A DNA stretch of 64,000 bases from Siphonodentalium dalli (Eukaryota > Mollusca > Scaphopoda > Gadilida > Siphonodentaliidae), in contig CP136069.1 in NCBI GenBank assembly GCA_032622095.1, positions 159,331,043 through 159,395,042 on the forward strand, in the 5' to 3' direction. The position numbers and the translations under genes are program-made. Positions 47,913 through 62,930 of the stretch are shown piece after piece. Position 1 is the first letter of the stretch. Every line of letters starts with the position of its first letter. The notes under the pieces were generated by a model. The model saw only the letters and a program-made list of their open reading frames with translations, was not told the origin of the DNA and ran no database searches.

Positions 47913-50640
47913 GTCATATCAATATCTACTTATTACATAAATAAGTTAATAATTAGTATCATTATGTCCAATGTTTTAGAAAAAGAAAAAATGGGAATAA
48001 ACCATTCCACCCATAAAAAGGATATTGCTAAATTAATTAGTGAGACAGAATGAACCATTATGAGATATATGAAATTCAGATAAACATTCTTAAGTTTTTG
48101 AACAGTTTTTAAAGATCATTTATTTTATAACATAACGATGGTAGGGGGGGGGCGGGGCGCAATCGGCACAGTATATTTTTTTTTTTTATTTTTTTTTTTT
48201 TTACACCAGTGCTTTGTTTTACTAACGCAAATGTATTTTTGAATGAGCTTTGCGTTCACCAATATATAATAGTATATTATACTGATAATTTCATAATTTG
48301 AAGTTATTACGGTGAAGTTTCCAACCGCTGCCAAAATATGAAAAGGTGAGTGTCGAGTTGACTGGGTAGACCCCGACCCCGCCAGCCCGAGGACTGACGC
48401 AGCCGAGAAGTTCAGATGCTTCAGGCTCATATGAAGTGAGTGTGGTGGTGCTCAGGCACCGATGTACTCAGATTTTCCACCCAGCTGCGGCTCACCCGAT
48501 AAACGTTCCCATTCTTTGGTAATATATATTAAAGCAAAGGTGTTGTGCAATACCCGATAGTTAAAACACGATCACCGGGCAAAGAGGGAATACTCTAAGT
48601 TTCACAGTGATACAGAATGAAACATTTACCAGAGACGTGACCACAAATCGATGGTGGAGTTGTTTAAGTGGATTTACTGCGATCCCAACTTCCAAACAGG
48701 CCATATATAGCCGGTCTTCCAAAACTGAGTTCCACTCAGCTGTCAACATGTACCCATCACTAAACTTCTTATCCAAAGTGTATTCTCCTGGAAAATGTCA
48801 TCCAGTAATTACATTCAGTACCATAAGCAGTAGAATCAGGGAGCTAAATGTGTTCTAGAGTCGGGGAGCGAGTACACCGTGGAACCCTAAAGGTGAAGGT
48901 AACTGAAGAATGACCTTCACCTGATACATGCGACACGTTATTAAAGGATGACATCGCGTTTATTTGATTTGTACATAATATCTAAATAATTTAAACTGGT
49001 GAATGAATGGGGGAACGGATTTTTGTGAGCGGGAAATGTATTTAATTAGCTGTTGTAGATCTGGGTTTTTCCAGATCAAATTTGGCTGTGAGATAGCCCT
49101 GTCGTACACTTGGGGATTTATTTTTAAAAGTAAACACATGACCTATGATTTTTCTTGCATTTTCGTGATCAACTGGTGTCAATATAGCTGGGTAAACATC
49201 ACTGGTATGGCCTGTAGGCTTCAATTCAGCGAATTTGGCCGAAACGTTAACACTGTCGCCTATGGGAAACCATTTAGTTCCGTGATTCCACAAGCAGTGG
49301 AGACTACACTCGCATCACGGTGAAATCTAAAATAGTCACTGGCTCGTATATTCTGCAAACAATTCGGGTGAAGTTTAATAAGGCTGAAATGGTCACTGTC
49401 ACCCCTTTCTTTCAGTTGGGTACACAGCTTTTTTATGCCACTTGTTTCTAATTATAGAAATTTGATGTCCGTTAGCGTGGTAACTTTGACAAACGCCAAC
49501 GAACCTCACCTCATTCGAAATCAAGGATATGTGTTATTAGCTACCACAAAAAAAATTAAACTAGACAATGTAGATCTCAGTTATTCACAAAATTCATCTC
49601 TGACTGGAACCAATCGATAAAAAATCACCATGGTTGTATTGCGCCAAGTAACTGACGACTTTTGAAGTAAATAATTTTTTTAATCGCGCTTTTTTCCTCG
49701 AAGAAATATACAGGTATATTGACTATTGACTAAATAATGGATGTACAGAAATGAAAAAAATAATGCAAACATCTAAACATTGTTTTTTTGGGAGCGTTTC
49801 TCCATAAGAAGTTACTTACTACAGTATGTTCTGATTTACATGGGTTTTACCCATGTATGTTCTTTTTCGATCACCGGCATTTGATGAGAGTAAAGTGGCG
49901 TACACCATGTCTTTACTTGCCTTTTAAATTCGTTTAAAAACATGGCTGCCAGCAGCCATCTTGTATTTCAAATTGAATCCATCGGCACACCCTGCAGTCC
50001 GCATATATGTAAGGAATGATAGGCATGATTAGGATTAAATTAAAGCTGTCAAATTTGAACGATTTTCGATTAAATACATGGCCACCGGCAGCCATCTTGT
50101 ATTTTACTTTTTGCATGACTAAATCCTAGATTTGGCACACCCTACAGACCAAATCCCTCATCTGGTCGTCACCAAACTTCATAAGGATCTCCATGGTGAT
50201 CTGTCGATGGGAGCCAATGATGTTTTCAGAAATTTGTTAAAAAACATGCCCACCAACGGCCATTTTTGATTTTTACTCTTTGCATGACTAAATCCTTCGG
50301 CACTACTTGTAGGCGTCATCCGATCATCTGACACAAAACTTCATAAGGATCTTCAGGGTGACCTCTAAATGGGAGCCAAAGATATTTTCCGAATTTAGTT
50401 TTTAAAAAAATCATGGTGGCAGTGGTCATCTTGGATTTTACTCTTTTCATGACTAAAATGATTTGGCACACCCTACATGCCACATCCCTCATCTTTCACA
50501 CAAACTGCATATGGTTCGTTGGTTTGACCTCTAGATGGAAGCTGTCCAATTCCTCCGAAATTTGTTACAAAACATGGGCGACTGGAGCCATCTTGGATTT
50601 CACATTTGAATCCATTGGCACACCCTGCAGTCCACATTTA

Positions 50641-51288
50641 GGTAGCAGTACACGATTTCACGGGTTGTAGGGGGTCTGAAAAATAGAAAAATAAGTATCT
50701 GGGGGGCATAACAGCCAGTATAGCCTGTGTTAAATGTGTATTTACTGGTTTGAAGGTTTAATTATTTTACAAAACTGGGAAAGTTCTCAAAAAAGTGAAA
50801 AATTTGGATACGCAACAGGGTTTTCGTATTCAGTGGAGGCCAACTCTGTGTTATTGGTTACAGGAAAATAGCCCGATTTCTCTCCCCTGAATTCTGTCAT
50901 CTGGGCTCGCAAGACATTTTTTTCAAATTGATACGATAACTTTTTTTCTATTTCAAATATTTCTCAGCTCTAACATAGCTCTATCAGGTGGAAGAAGCTT
51001 ATTTACTTATATTCGCTCTATCGTGGTCTGTTTTGGGGTTGAAAATGGTCAATTTGAGTCCAAAAATGGGTAAAAGTGAGCGTTTTGTGTGTGCAAACCA
51101 AGGGGCATAACTCAATAACAAATTGTACGAAGAAGCTAAAGTACAGACAAGTGATTACACCTAAAATTTCTGTAGAAATTAAAACATGCTTGATGGGACC
51201 TATGCCAAAGATAATGGTTCAGCATTGATTTGAAGTACAGTACCCCCTCCCAGGTTGGCAAAATTGCTGGAAATCGTGTACTGCTACC
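50641..51288. mobile_element. MITE-like element, copy 10
   Basis: Complete; carries the private G near 51076. Confidence 0.8.
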
Positions 51289-52622
51289 TTAGTGGAGAAA
51301 TGTTTGAAATGAAATTAATTTCATTTACACAATACAATCCATTTACTGAAACTTTTGACTTTCTTTATCATTCTATTGACTGCTCAGCATAAACTTATTA
51401 ACGCCTTCCCACGTTGAGCTACAGTGTCATTGACACTTTCATTTACATGGGTGTAAATGGCTTTTACCAGAGTTTATCATTGTTAACCTGACTTTACCAT
51501 GATTTACTTGAATTTATAAGTGTATTTACATGGCTTTTACCAGAGTGAGTTTACCATGCCTTTACTTGGAATCTACAAGGGTATGTTTTTATTGTAAACC
51601 TGACTTTACCACATTTTACCAGAGTATAGAGCCTGGTAAATCTGGCTTTTACCAGAGTTTTGGTCCGTTATCGCGATAACTTGAACAACAAACGTCAACC
51701 AATTTCATCCATATTTGGTATATATGGAGTTGTTACAACAATAGCTCGAACAAGTTCGAAAACCAGATTCGTCCGATCCGTTTACCTCAGTATATACGGC
51801 CCTTAGTTTCTTAGCTCTCTAGTTTTATAACCATTAGCGCGAAAACTTGAAAAAAAGTTAATGTCAACCACACATGCACGGGGGGATCGATCGAAGGCCG
51901 CTCCCAGCAATCGGGAGCTGCTCCGAGCCGCCAACGAGGCACTTCGAGTTTTTGAGTAATTTATGCAGACAGGAATTTAGAACACCGCACTAAACCAAAG
52001 ATTCCGCACAAACGGAGAGGTATGTATTATCTGTTTTAGGATTGCCCACCCATGACTAAAACACCGGCACTGTTGACAAAACATCCATTATTTTGCACTG
52101 AAAAATACACTATACTTGCTATTTACGATTAAATGTACCTGAAGTCAAATATTACCCCAAGCCGCCCCAGAAATTGTAGCCCAAAATTCCCCAGAATAAA
52201 CGGGATCGGTGGTGTAGCGATGATTTGCCAACGAGGCTGAACGGTGATAGTCAACGAGGCCCCTCCGAGTGACTAACACAGGAGTACGATTATCAAAATG
52301 GAGTTATACGTTTTGGTATATAAAATGGCACTGCTTTAGCCCGAGTTTTTCTGACTCGCAAATGCTATGCTTCTTGCCGACTCAAAACAGGCATGCATGG
52401 ACCCTGCAATAATGAATGTTTACTGATCTACAGTCTTTTCCAAAGATTCCAATAGAATAGAATAGAATATGTATTGCAATACACCAATTATATAGGTAGT
52501 TGAAAGTTACATAATGATTAAACATGTAAAAACACAAAATGAAATATACATTGCGTTTAATAAATGTTATATGCGAAGCATCATCATTCGAAAACCGTGT
52601 CAGGTTTTCTCTGCAAAGTTAC

Positions 52623-52919
52623 TCAGTTTTCAAAAACCCCCTTCTGAGAAAGCAACAACCGGATCATGTTACATAGGGTATTTATAATCTTTACATCATC
52701 ATTTCTCATAATATTTTGAAATTTTTCACTGTCACTCATTTTCGAAAATTCATAGTCATAATCTTCAATATCTCGATATAGTATTTGTCTTAGATCGGAG
52801 TATTCACTACACGCAATAACAAAATGCATTTCAGTTTCAACACCTGTGGATCGCACATTGTGAATAATACTATGGGATAACGATTGTGCGGCCATTTTAA
52901 AGATATACTGAACTAACAA
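52623..52919 (-). pseudogene. LINE RT C-terminal remnant, copy 10
   Basis: Same frame and residues as copy 1. Confidence 0.65.
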
Positions 52920-55646
52920 GTCATATCAATATCTACTTATTACATAAATAAGTTAATAATTAGTATCATTATGTCCAATGTTTTAGAAAAAGAAAAAATG
53001 GGAATAAACCATTCCACCCATAAAAAGGATATTGCTAAATTAATTAGTGAGACAGAATGAACCATTATGAGATATATGAAATTCAGATAAACATTCTTAA
53101 GTTTTTGAACAGTTTTTAAAGATCATTTATTTTATAACATAACGATGGTAGGGGGGGGGCGGGGCGCAATCGGCACAGTATAGTTTTTTTTTTTTTTTTT
53201 TTTTTTTTACACCAGTGCTTTGTTTTACTAACGCAAATGTATTTTTGAATGAGCTTTGCGTTCACCAATATATAATAGTATATTATACTGATAATTTCAT
53301 AATTTGAAGTTATTACGGTGAAGTTTCCAACCGCTGCCAAAATATGAAAAGGTGAGTGTCGAGTTGACTGGGTAGACCCCGACCCCGCCAGCCCGAGGAC
53401 TGACGCAGCCGAGAAGTTCAGATGCTTCAGGCTCATATGAAGTGAGTGTGGTGGTGCTCAGGCACCGATGTACTCAGATTTTCCACCCAGCTGCGGCTCA
53501 CCCGATAAACGTTCCCATTCTTTGGTAATATATATTAAAGCAAAGGTGTTGTGCAATACCCGATAGTTAAAACACGATCACCGGGCAAAGAGGGAATACT
53601 CTAAGTTTCACAGTGATACAGAATGAAACATTTACCAGAGACGTGACCACAAATCGATGGTGGAGTTGTTTAAGTGGATTTACTGCGATCCCAACTTCCA
53701 AACAGGCCATATATAGCCGGTCTTCCAAAACTGAGTTCCACTCAGCTGTCAACATGTACCCATCACTAAACTTCTTATCCAAAGTGTATTCTCCTGGAAA
53801 ATGTCATCCAGTAATTACATTCAGTACCATAAGCAGTAGAATCAGGGAGCTAAATGTGTTCTAGAGTCGGGGAGCGAGTACACCGTGGAACCCTAAAGGT
53901 GAAGGTAACTGAAGAATGACCTTCACCTGATACATGCGACACGTTATTAAAGGATGACATCGCGTTTATTTGATTTGTACATAATATCTAAATAATTTAA
54001 ACTGGTGAATGAATGGGGGAACGGATTTTTGTGAGCGGGAAATGTATTTAACTAGCTGTTGTAGATCTGGGTTTTTCCAGATCAAATTTGGCTGTGAGAT
54101 AGCCCTGTCGTACACTTGGGGATTTATTTTTAAAAGTAAACACATGACCTATGATTTTTCTTGCATTTTCGTGATCAACTGGTGTCAATATAGCTGGGTA
54201 AACATCACTGGTATGGCCTGTAGGCTTCAATTCAGCGAATTTGGCCGAAACGTTAACACTGTCGCCTATGGGAAACCATTTAGTTCCGTGATTCCACAAG
54301 CAGTGGAGACTACACTCGCATCACGGTGAAATCTAAAATAGTCACTGGCTCGTATATTCTGCAAACAATTCGGGTGAAGTTTAATAAGGCTGAAATGGTC
54401 ACTGTCACCCCTTTCTTTCAGTTGGGTACACAGCTTTTTTATGCCACTTGTTTCTAATTATAGAAATTTGATGTCCGTTAGCGTGGTAACTTTGACAAAC
54501 GCCAACGAACCTCACCTCATTCGAAATCAAGGATATGTGTTATTAGCTACCACAAAAAAAATTAAACTAGACAATGTAGATCTCAGTTATTCACAAAATT
54601 CATCTCTGACTGGAACCAATCGATAAAAAATCACCATGGTTGTATTGCGCCAAGTAACTGACGACTTTTGAAGTAAATAATTTTTTTAATCGCGCTTTTT
54701 TCCTCGAAGAAATATACAGGTATATTGACTATTGACTAAATAATGGATGTACAGAAATGAAAAAAATAATGCAAACATCTAAACATTGTTTTTTTGGGAG
54801 CGTTTCTCCATAAGAAGTTACTTACTACAGTATGTTCTGATTTACATGGGTTTTACCCATGTATGTTCTTTTTCGATCACCGGCATTTGATGAGAGTAAA
54901 GTGGCGTACACCATGTCTTTACTTGCCTTTTAAATTCGTTTAAAAACATGGCTGCCAGCAGCCATCTTGTATTTCAAATTGAATCCATCGGCACACCCTG
55001 CAGTCCGCATATATGTAAGGAATGATAGGCATGATTAGGATTAAATTAAAGCTGTCAAATTTGAACGATTTTCGATTAAATACATGGCCACCGGCAGCCA
55101 TCTTGTATTTTACTTTTTGCATGACTAAATCCTAGATTTGGCACACCCTACAGACCAAATCCCTCATCTGGTCGTCACCAAACTTCATAAGGATCTCCAT
55201 GGTGATCTGTCGATGGGAGCCAATGATGTTTTCAGAAATTTGTTAAAAAACATGCCCACCAACGGCCATTTTTGATTTTTACTCTTTGCATGACTAAATC
55301 CTTCGGCACTACTTGTAGGCGTCATCCGATCATCTGACACAAAACTTCATAAGGATCTTCAGGGTGACCTCTAAATGGGAGCCAAAGATATTTTCCGAAT
55401 TTAGTTTTAAAAAAAAACATGGTGGCAGTGGTCATCTTGGATTTTACTCTTTTCATGACTAAAATGATTTGGCACACCCTACATGCCACATCCCTCATCT
55501 TTCACACAAACTGCATATGGTTCGTTGGTTTGACCTCTAGATGGAAGCTGTCCAATTCCTCCGAAATTTGTTACAAAACATGGGCGACTGGAGCCATCTT
55601 GGATTTCACATTTGAATCCATTGGCACACCCTGCAGTCCACATTTA

Positions 55647-56294
55647 GGTAGCAGTACACGATTTCACGGGTTGTAGGGGGTCTGAAAAATAGAAAAATAA
55701 GTATCTGGGGGGCATAACAGCCAGTATAGCCTGTGTTAAATGTGTATTTACTGGTTTGAAGGTTTAATTATTTTACAAAACTGGGAAAGTTCTCAAAAAA
55801 GTGAAAAATTTGGATACGCAACAGGGTTTTCGTATTCAGTGGAGGCCAACTCTGTGTTATTGGTTACAGGAAAATAGCCCGATTTCTCTCCCCTGAATTC
55901 TGTCATCTGGGCTCGCAAGACATTTTTTTCAAATTGATACGATAACTTTTTTTCTATTTCAAATATTTCTCAGCTCTAACATAGCTCTATCAGGTGGAAG
56001 AAGCTTATTTACTTATATTCGCTCTATCGTGGTCTGTTTTGGGGTTGAAAATGGTCAATTTGAGTCCAAAAATGGGTAAAATTGAGCGTTTTGTGTGTGC
56101 AAACCAAGGGGCATAACTCAATAACAAATTGTACGAAGAAGCTAAAGTACAGACAAGTGATTACACCTAAAATTTCTGTAGAAATTAAAACATGCTTGAT
56201 GGGACCTATGCCAAAGATAATGGTTCAGCATTGATTTGAAGTACAGTACCCCCTCCCAGGTTGGCAAAATTGCTGGAAATCGTGTACTGCTACC
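55647..56294. mobile_element. MITE-like element, copy 11
   Basis: Complete with intact ends. Confidence 0.8.
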
Positions 56295-57628
56295 TTAGTG
56301 GAGAAATGTTTGAAATGAAATTAATTTCATTTACACAATACAATCCATTTACTGAAACTTTTGACTTTCTTTATCATTCTATTGACTGCTCAGCATAAAC
56401 TTATTAACGCCTTCCCACGTTGAGCTACAGTGTCATTGACACTTTCATTTACATGGGTGTAAATGGCTTTTACCAGAGTTTATCATTGTTAACCTGACTT
56501 TACCATGATTTACTTGAATTTATAAGTGTATTTACATGGCTTTTACCAGAGTGAGTTTACCATGCCTTTACTTGGAATCTACAAGGGTATGTTTTTATTG
56601 TAAACCTGACTTTACCACATTTTACCAGAGTATAGAGCCTGGTAAATCTGGCTTTTACCAGAGTTTTGGTCCGTTATCGCGATAACTTGAACAACAAACG
56701 TCAACCAATTTCATCCATATTTGGTATATATGGAGTTGTTACAACAATAGCTCGAACAAGTTCGAAAACCAGATTCGTCCGATCCGTTTACCTCAGTATA
56801 TACGGCCCTTAGTTTCTTAGCTCTCTAGTTTTATAACCATTAGCGCGAAAACTTGAAAAAAAGTTAATGTCAACCACACATGCACGGGGGGATCGATCGA
56901 AGGCCGCTCCCAGCAATCGGGAGCTGCTCCGAGCCGCCAACGAGGCACTTCGAGTTTTTGAGTAATTTATGCAGACAGGAATTTAGAACACCGCACTAAA
57001 CCAAAGATTCCGCACAAACGGAGAGGTATGTATTATCTGTTTTAGGATTGCCCACCCATGACTAAAACACCGGCACTGTTGACAAAACATCCATTATTTT
57101 GCACTGAAAAATACACTATACTTGCTATTTACGATTAAATGTACCTGAAGTCAAATATTACCCCAAGCCGCCCCAGAAATTGTAGCCCAAAATTCCCCAG
57201 AATAAACGGGATCGGTGGTGTAGCGATGATTTGCCAACGAGGCTGAACGGTGATAGTCAACGAGGCCCCTCCGAGTGACTAACACAGGAGTACGATTATC
57301 AAAATGGAGTTATACGTTTTGGTATATAAAATGGCACTGCTTTAGCCCGAGTTTTTCTGACTCGCAAATGCTATGCTTCTTGCCGACTCAAAACAGGCAT
57401 GCATGGACCCTGCAATAATGAATGTTTACTGATCTACAGTCTTTTCCAAAGATTCCAATAGAATAGAATAGAATATGTATTGCAATACACCAATTATATA
57501 GGTAGTTGAAAGTTACATAATGATTAAACATGTAAAAACACAAAATGAAATATACATTGCGTTTAATAAATGTTATATGCGAAGCATCATCATTCGAAAA
57601 CCGTGTCAGGTTTTCTCTGCAAAGTTAC

Positions 57629-57925
57629 TCAGTTTTCAAAAACCCCCTTCTGAGAAAGCAACAACCGGATCATGTTACATAGGGTATTTATAATCTTTAC
57701 ATCATCATTTCTCATAATATTTTGAAATTTTTCACTGTCACTCATTTTCGAAAATTCATAGTCATAATCTTCAATATCTCGATATAGTATTTGTCTTAGA
57801 TCGGAGTATTCACTACACGCAATAACAAAATGCATTTCAGTTTCAACACCTGTGGATCGCACATTGTGAATAATACTATGGGATAACGATTGTGCGGCCA
57901 TTTTAAAGATATACTGAACTAACAA
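57629..57925 (-). pseudogene. LINE RT C-terminal remnant, copy 11
   Basis: Same frame and residues as copy 1. Confidence 0.65.
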
Positions 57926-60651
57926 GTCATATCAATATCTACTTATTACATAAATAAGTTAATAATTAGTATCATTATGTCCAATGTTTTAGAAAAAGAA
58001 AAAATGGGAATAAACCATTCCACCCATAAAAAGGATATTGCTAAATTAATTAGTGAGACAGAATGAACCATTATGAGATATATGAAATTCAGATAAACAT
58101 TCTTAAGTTTTTGAACAGTTTTTAAAGATCATTTATTTTATAACATAACGATGGTAGGGGGGGGGCGGGGCGCAATCGGCACAGTATAGTTTTTTTTTTT
58201 TTTTTTTTTTTTTTACACCAGTGCTTTGTTTTACTAACGCAAATGTATTTTTGAATGAGCTTTGCGTTCACCAATATATAATAGTATATTATACTGATAA
58301 TTTCATAATTTGAAGTTATTACGGTGAAGTTTCCAACCGCTGCCAAAATATGAAAAGGTGAGTGTCGAGTTGACTGGGTAGACCCCGACCCCGCCAGCCC
58401 GAGGACTGACGCAGCCGAGAAGTTCAGATGCTTCAGGCTCATATGAAGTGAGTGTGGTGGTGCTCAGGCACCGATGTACTCAGATTTTCCACCCAGCTGC
58501 GGCTCACCCGATAAACGTTCCCATTCTTTGGTAATATATATTAAAGCAAAGGTGTTGTGCAATACCCGATAGTTAAAACACGATCACCGGGCAAAGAGGG
58601 AATACTCTAAGTTTCACAGTGATACAGAATGAAACATTTACCAGAGACGTGACACAAATCGATGGTGGAGTTGTTTAAGTGGATTTACTGCGATCCCAAC
58701 TTCCAAACAGGCCATATATAGCCGGTCTTCCAAAACTGAGTTCCACTCAGCTGTCAACATGTACCCATCACTAAACTTCTTATCCAAAGTGTATTCTCCT
58801 GGAAAATGTCATCCAGTAATTACATTCAGTACCATAAGCAGTAGAATCAGGGAGCTAAATGTGTTCTAGAGTCGGGGAGCGAGTACACCGTGGAACCCTA
58901 AAGGTGAAGGTAACTGAAGAATGACCTTCACCTGATACATGCGACACGTTATTAAAGGATGACATCGCGTTTATTTGATTTGTACATAATATCTAAATAA
59001 TTTAAACTGGTGAATGAATGGGGGAACGGATTTTTGTGAGCGGGAAATGTATTTAACTAGCTGTTGTAGATCTGGGTTTTTCCAGATCAAATTTGGCTGT
59101 GAGATAGCCCTGTCGTACACTTGGGGATTTATTTTTAAAAGTAAACACATGACCTATGATTTTTCTTGCATTTTCGTGATCAACTGGTGTCAATATAGCT
59201 GGGTAAACATCACTGGTATGGCCTGTAGGCTTCAATTCAGCGAATTTGGCCGAAACGTTAACACTGTCGCCTATGGGAAACCATTTAGTTCCGTGATTCC
59301 ATAAGCAGTGGAGACTACACTCGCATCACGGTGAAATCTAAAATAGTCACTGGCTCGTATATTCTGCAAACAATACGGGTGAAGTTTAATAAGGCTGAAA
59401 TGGTCACTGTCACCCCTTTCTTTCAGTTGGGTACACAGCTTTTTTATGCCACTTGTTTCTAATTATAGAAATTTGATGTCCGTTAGCGTGGTAACTTTGA
59501 CAAACGCCAACGAACCTCACCTCATTCGAAATCAAGGATATGTGTTATTAGCTACCACAAAAAAAATTAAACTAGACAATGTAGATCTCAGTTATTCACA
59601 AAATTCATCTCTGACTGGAACCAATCGATAAAAAATCACCATGGTTGTATTGCGCCAAGTAACTGACGACTTTTGAAGTAAATAATTTTTTTAATCGCGC
59701 TTTTTTCCTCGAAGAAATATACAGGTATATTGACTATTGACTAAATAATGGATGTACAGAAATGAAAAAAATAATGCAAACATCTAAACATTGTTTTTTT
59801 GGGAGCGTTTCTCCATAAGAAGTTACTTACTACAGTATGTTCTGATTTACATGGGTTTTACCCATGTATGTTCTTTTTCGATCACCGGCATTTGATGAGA
59901 GTAAAGTGGCGTACACCATGTCTTTACTTGCCTTTTAAATTCGTTTAAAAACATGGCTGCCAGCAGCCATCTTGTATTTCAAATTGAATCCATCGGCACA
60001 CCCTGCAGTCCGCATATATGTAAGGAATGATAGGCATGATTAGGATTAAATTAAAGCTGTCAAATTTGAACGATTTTCGATTAAATACATGGCCACCGGC
60101 AGCCATCTTGTATTTTACTTTTTGCATGACTAAATCCTAGATTTGGCACACCCTACAGACCAAATCCCTCATCTGGTCGTCACCAAACTTCATAAGGATC
60201 TCCATGGTGATCTGTCGATGGGAGCCAATGATGTTTTCAGAAATTTGTTAAAAAACATGCCCACCAACGGCCATTTTTGATTTTTACTCTTTGCATGACT
60301 AAATCCTTCGGCACTACTTGTAGGCGTCATCCGATCATCTGACACAAAACTTCATAAGGATCTTCAGGGTGACCTCTAAATGGGAGCCAAAGATATTTTC
60401 CGAATTTAGTTTTAAAAAAAAACATGGTGGCAGTGGTCATCTTGGATTTTACTCTTTTCATGACTAAAATGATTTGGCACACCCTACATGCCACATCCCT
60501 CATCTTTCACACAAACTGCATATGGTTCGTTGGTTTGACCTCTAGATGGAAGCTGTCCAATTCCTCCGAAATTTGTTACAAAACATGGGCGACTGGAGCC
60601 ATCTTGGATTTCACATTTGAATCCATTGGCACACCCTGCAGTCCACATTTA

Positions 60652-61299
60652 GGTAGCAGTACACGATTTCACGGGTTGTAGGGGGTCTGAAAAATAGAAA
60701 AATAAGTATCTGGGGGGCATAACAGCCAGTATAGCCTGTGTTAAATGTGTATTTACTGGTTTGAAGGTTTAATTATTTTACAAAACTGGGAAAGTTCTCA
60801 AAAAAGTGAAAAATTTGGATACGCAACAGGGTTTTCGTATTCAGTGGAGGCCAACTCTGTGTTATTGGTTACAGGAAAATAGCCCGATTTCTCTCCCCTG
60901 AATTCTGTCATCTGGGCTCGCAAGACATTTTTTTCAAATTGATACGATAACTTTTTTTCTATTTCAAATATTTCTCAGCTCTAACATAGCTCTATCAGGT
61001 GGAAGAAGCTTATTTACTTATATTCGCTCTATCGTGGTCTGTTTTGGGGTTGAAAATGGTCAATTTGAGTCCAAAAATGGGTAAAATTGAGCGTTTTGTG
61101 TGTGCAAACCAAGGGGCATAACTCAATAACAAATTGTACGAAGAAGCTAAAGTACAGACAAGTGATTACACCTAAAATTTCTGTAGAAATTAAAACATGC
61201 TTGATGGGACCTATGCCAAAGATAATGGTTCAGCATTGATTTGAAGTACAGTACCCCCTCCCAGGTTGGCAAAATTGCTGGAAATCGTGTACTGCTACC
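60652..61299. mobile_element. MITE-like element, copy 12
   Basis: Complete with both inverted repeats and TTA flanks. Confidence 0.8.
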
Positions 61300-62633
61300 T
61301 TAGTGGAGAAATGTTTGAAATGAAATTAATTTCATTTACACAATACAATCCATTTACTGAAACTTTTGACTTTCTTTATCATTCTATTGACTGCTCAGCA
61401 TAAACTTATTAACGCCTTCCCACGTTGAGCTACAGTGTCATTGACACTTTCATTTACATGGGTGTAAATGGCTTTTACCAGAGTTTATCATTGTTAACCT
61501 GACTTTACCATGATTTACTTGAATTTATAAGTGTATTTACATGGCTTTTACCAGAGTGAGTTTACCATGCCTTTACTTGGAATCTACAAGGGTATGTTTT
61601 TATTGTAAACCTGACTTTACCACATTTTACCAGAGTATAGAGCCTGGTAAATCTGGCTTTTACCAGAGTTTTGGTCCGTTATCGCGATAACTTGAACAAC
61701 AAACGTCAACCAATTTCATCCATATTTGGTATATATGGAGTTGTTACAACAATAGCTCGAACAAGTTCGAAAACCAGATTCGTCCGATCCGTTTACCTCA
61801 GTATATACGGCCCTTAGTTTCTTAGCTCTCTAGTTTTATAACCATTAGCGCGAAAACTTGAAAAAAAGTTAATGTCAACCACACATGCACGGGGGGATCG
61901 ATCGAAGGCCGCTCCCAGCAATCGGGAGCTGCTCCGAGCCGCCAACGAGGCACTTCGAGTTTTTGAGTAATTTATGCAGACAGGAATTTAGAACACCGCA
62001 CTAAACCAAAGATTCCGCACAAACGGAGAGGTATGTATTATCTGTTTTAGGATTGCCCACCCATGACTAAAACACCGGCACTGTTGACAAAACATCCATT
62101 ATTTTGCACTGAAAAATACACTATACTTGCTATTTACGATTAAATGTACCTGAAGTCAAATATTACCCCAAGCCGCCCCAGAAATTGTAGCCCAAAATTC
62201 CCCAGAATAAACGGGATCGGTGGTGTAGCGATGATTTGCCAACGAGGCTGAACGGTGATAGTCAACGAGGCCCCTCCGAGTGACTAACACAGGAGTACGA
62301 TTATCAAAATGGAGTTATACGTTTTGGTATATAAAATGGCACTGCTTTAGCCCGAGTTTTTCTGACTCGCAAATGCTATGCTTCTTGCCGACTCAAAACA
62401 GGCATGCATGGACCCTGCAATAATGAATGTTTACTGATCTACAGTCTTTTCCAAAGATTCCAATAGAATAGAATAGAATATGTATTGCAATACACCAATT
62501 ATATAGGTAGTTGAAAGTTACATAATGATTAAACATGTAAAAACACAAAATGAAATATACATTGCGTTTAATAAATGTTATATGCGAAGCATCATCATTC
62601 GAAAACCGTGTCAGGTTTTCTCTGCAAAGTTAC

Positions 62634-62930
62634 TCAGTTTTCAAAAACCCCCTTCTGAGAAAGCAACAACCGGATCATGTTACATAGGGTATTTATAATC
62701 TTTACATCATCATTTCTCATAATATTTTGAAATTTTTCACTGTCACTCATTTTCGAAAATTCATAGTCATAATCTTCAATATCTCGATATAGTATTTGTC
62801 TTAGATCGGAGTATTCACTACACGCAATAACAAAATGCATTTCAGTTTCAACACCTGTGGATCGCACATTGTGAATAATACTATGGGATAACGATTGTGC
62901 GGCCATTTTAAAGATATACTGAACTAACAA
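62634..62930 (-). pseudogene. LINE RT C-terminal remnant, copy 12
   Basis: Same frame and residues as copy 1. Confidence 0.65.

Larger units (their letters stand above)
44968..49975 (+). repeat. Macrosatellite unit, copy 9 (5008 bp)
   Basis: Private changes are GCTGTTTTCAGTAAATT near 45211-45225, an A interrupting the T tract at 48188, and TTAATTAGC near 49045. It shares TATAT with copies 7 and 8 and has type-B alleles. Confidence 0.97.
49976..54981 (+). repeat. Macrosatellite unit, copy 10 (5006 bp)
   Basis: Private changes are a TTTTTAAAAAAATCATGG block near 50399-50416 and a T to G in TAAAAGTGAG near 51076. TATAG is restored before the T tract. Type-B alleles. Confidence 0.97.
54982..59986 (+). 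repeat. Macrosatellite unit, copy 11 (5005 bp)
   Basis: A mosaic copy: it has the type-A base T at 59302 but the type-B doublet CA at 59324-59325. It shares a 1-bp deletion (GTGACACAAATC near 58650) with copy 12 only. A private T to A lies near 59374. Confidence 0.97.
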
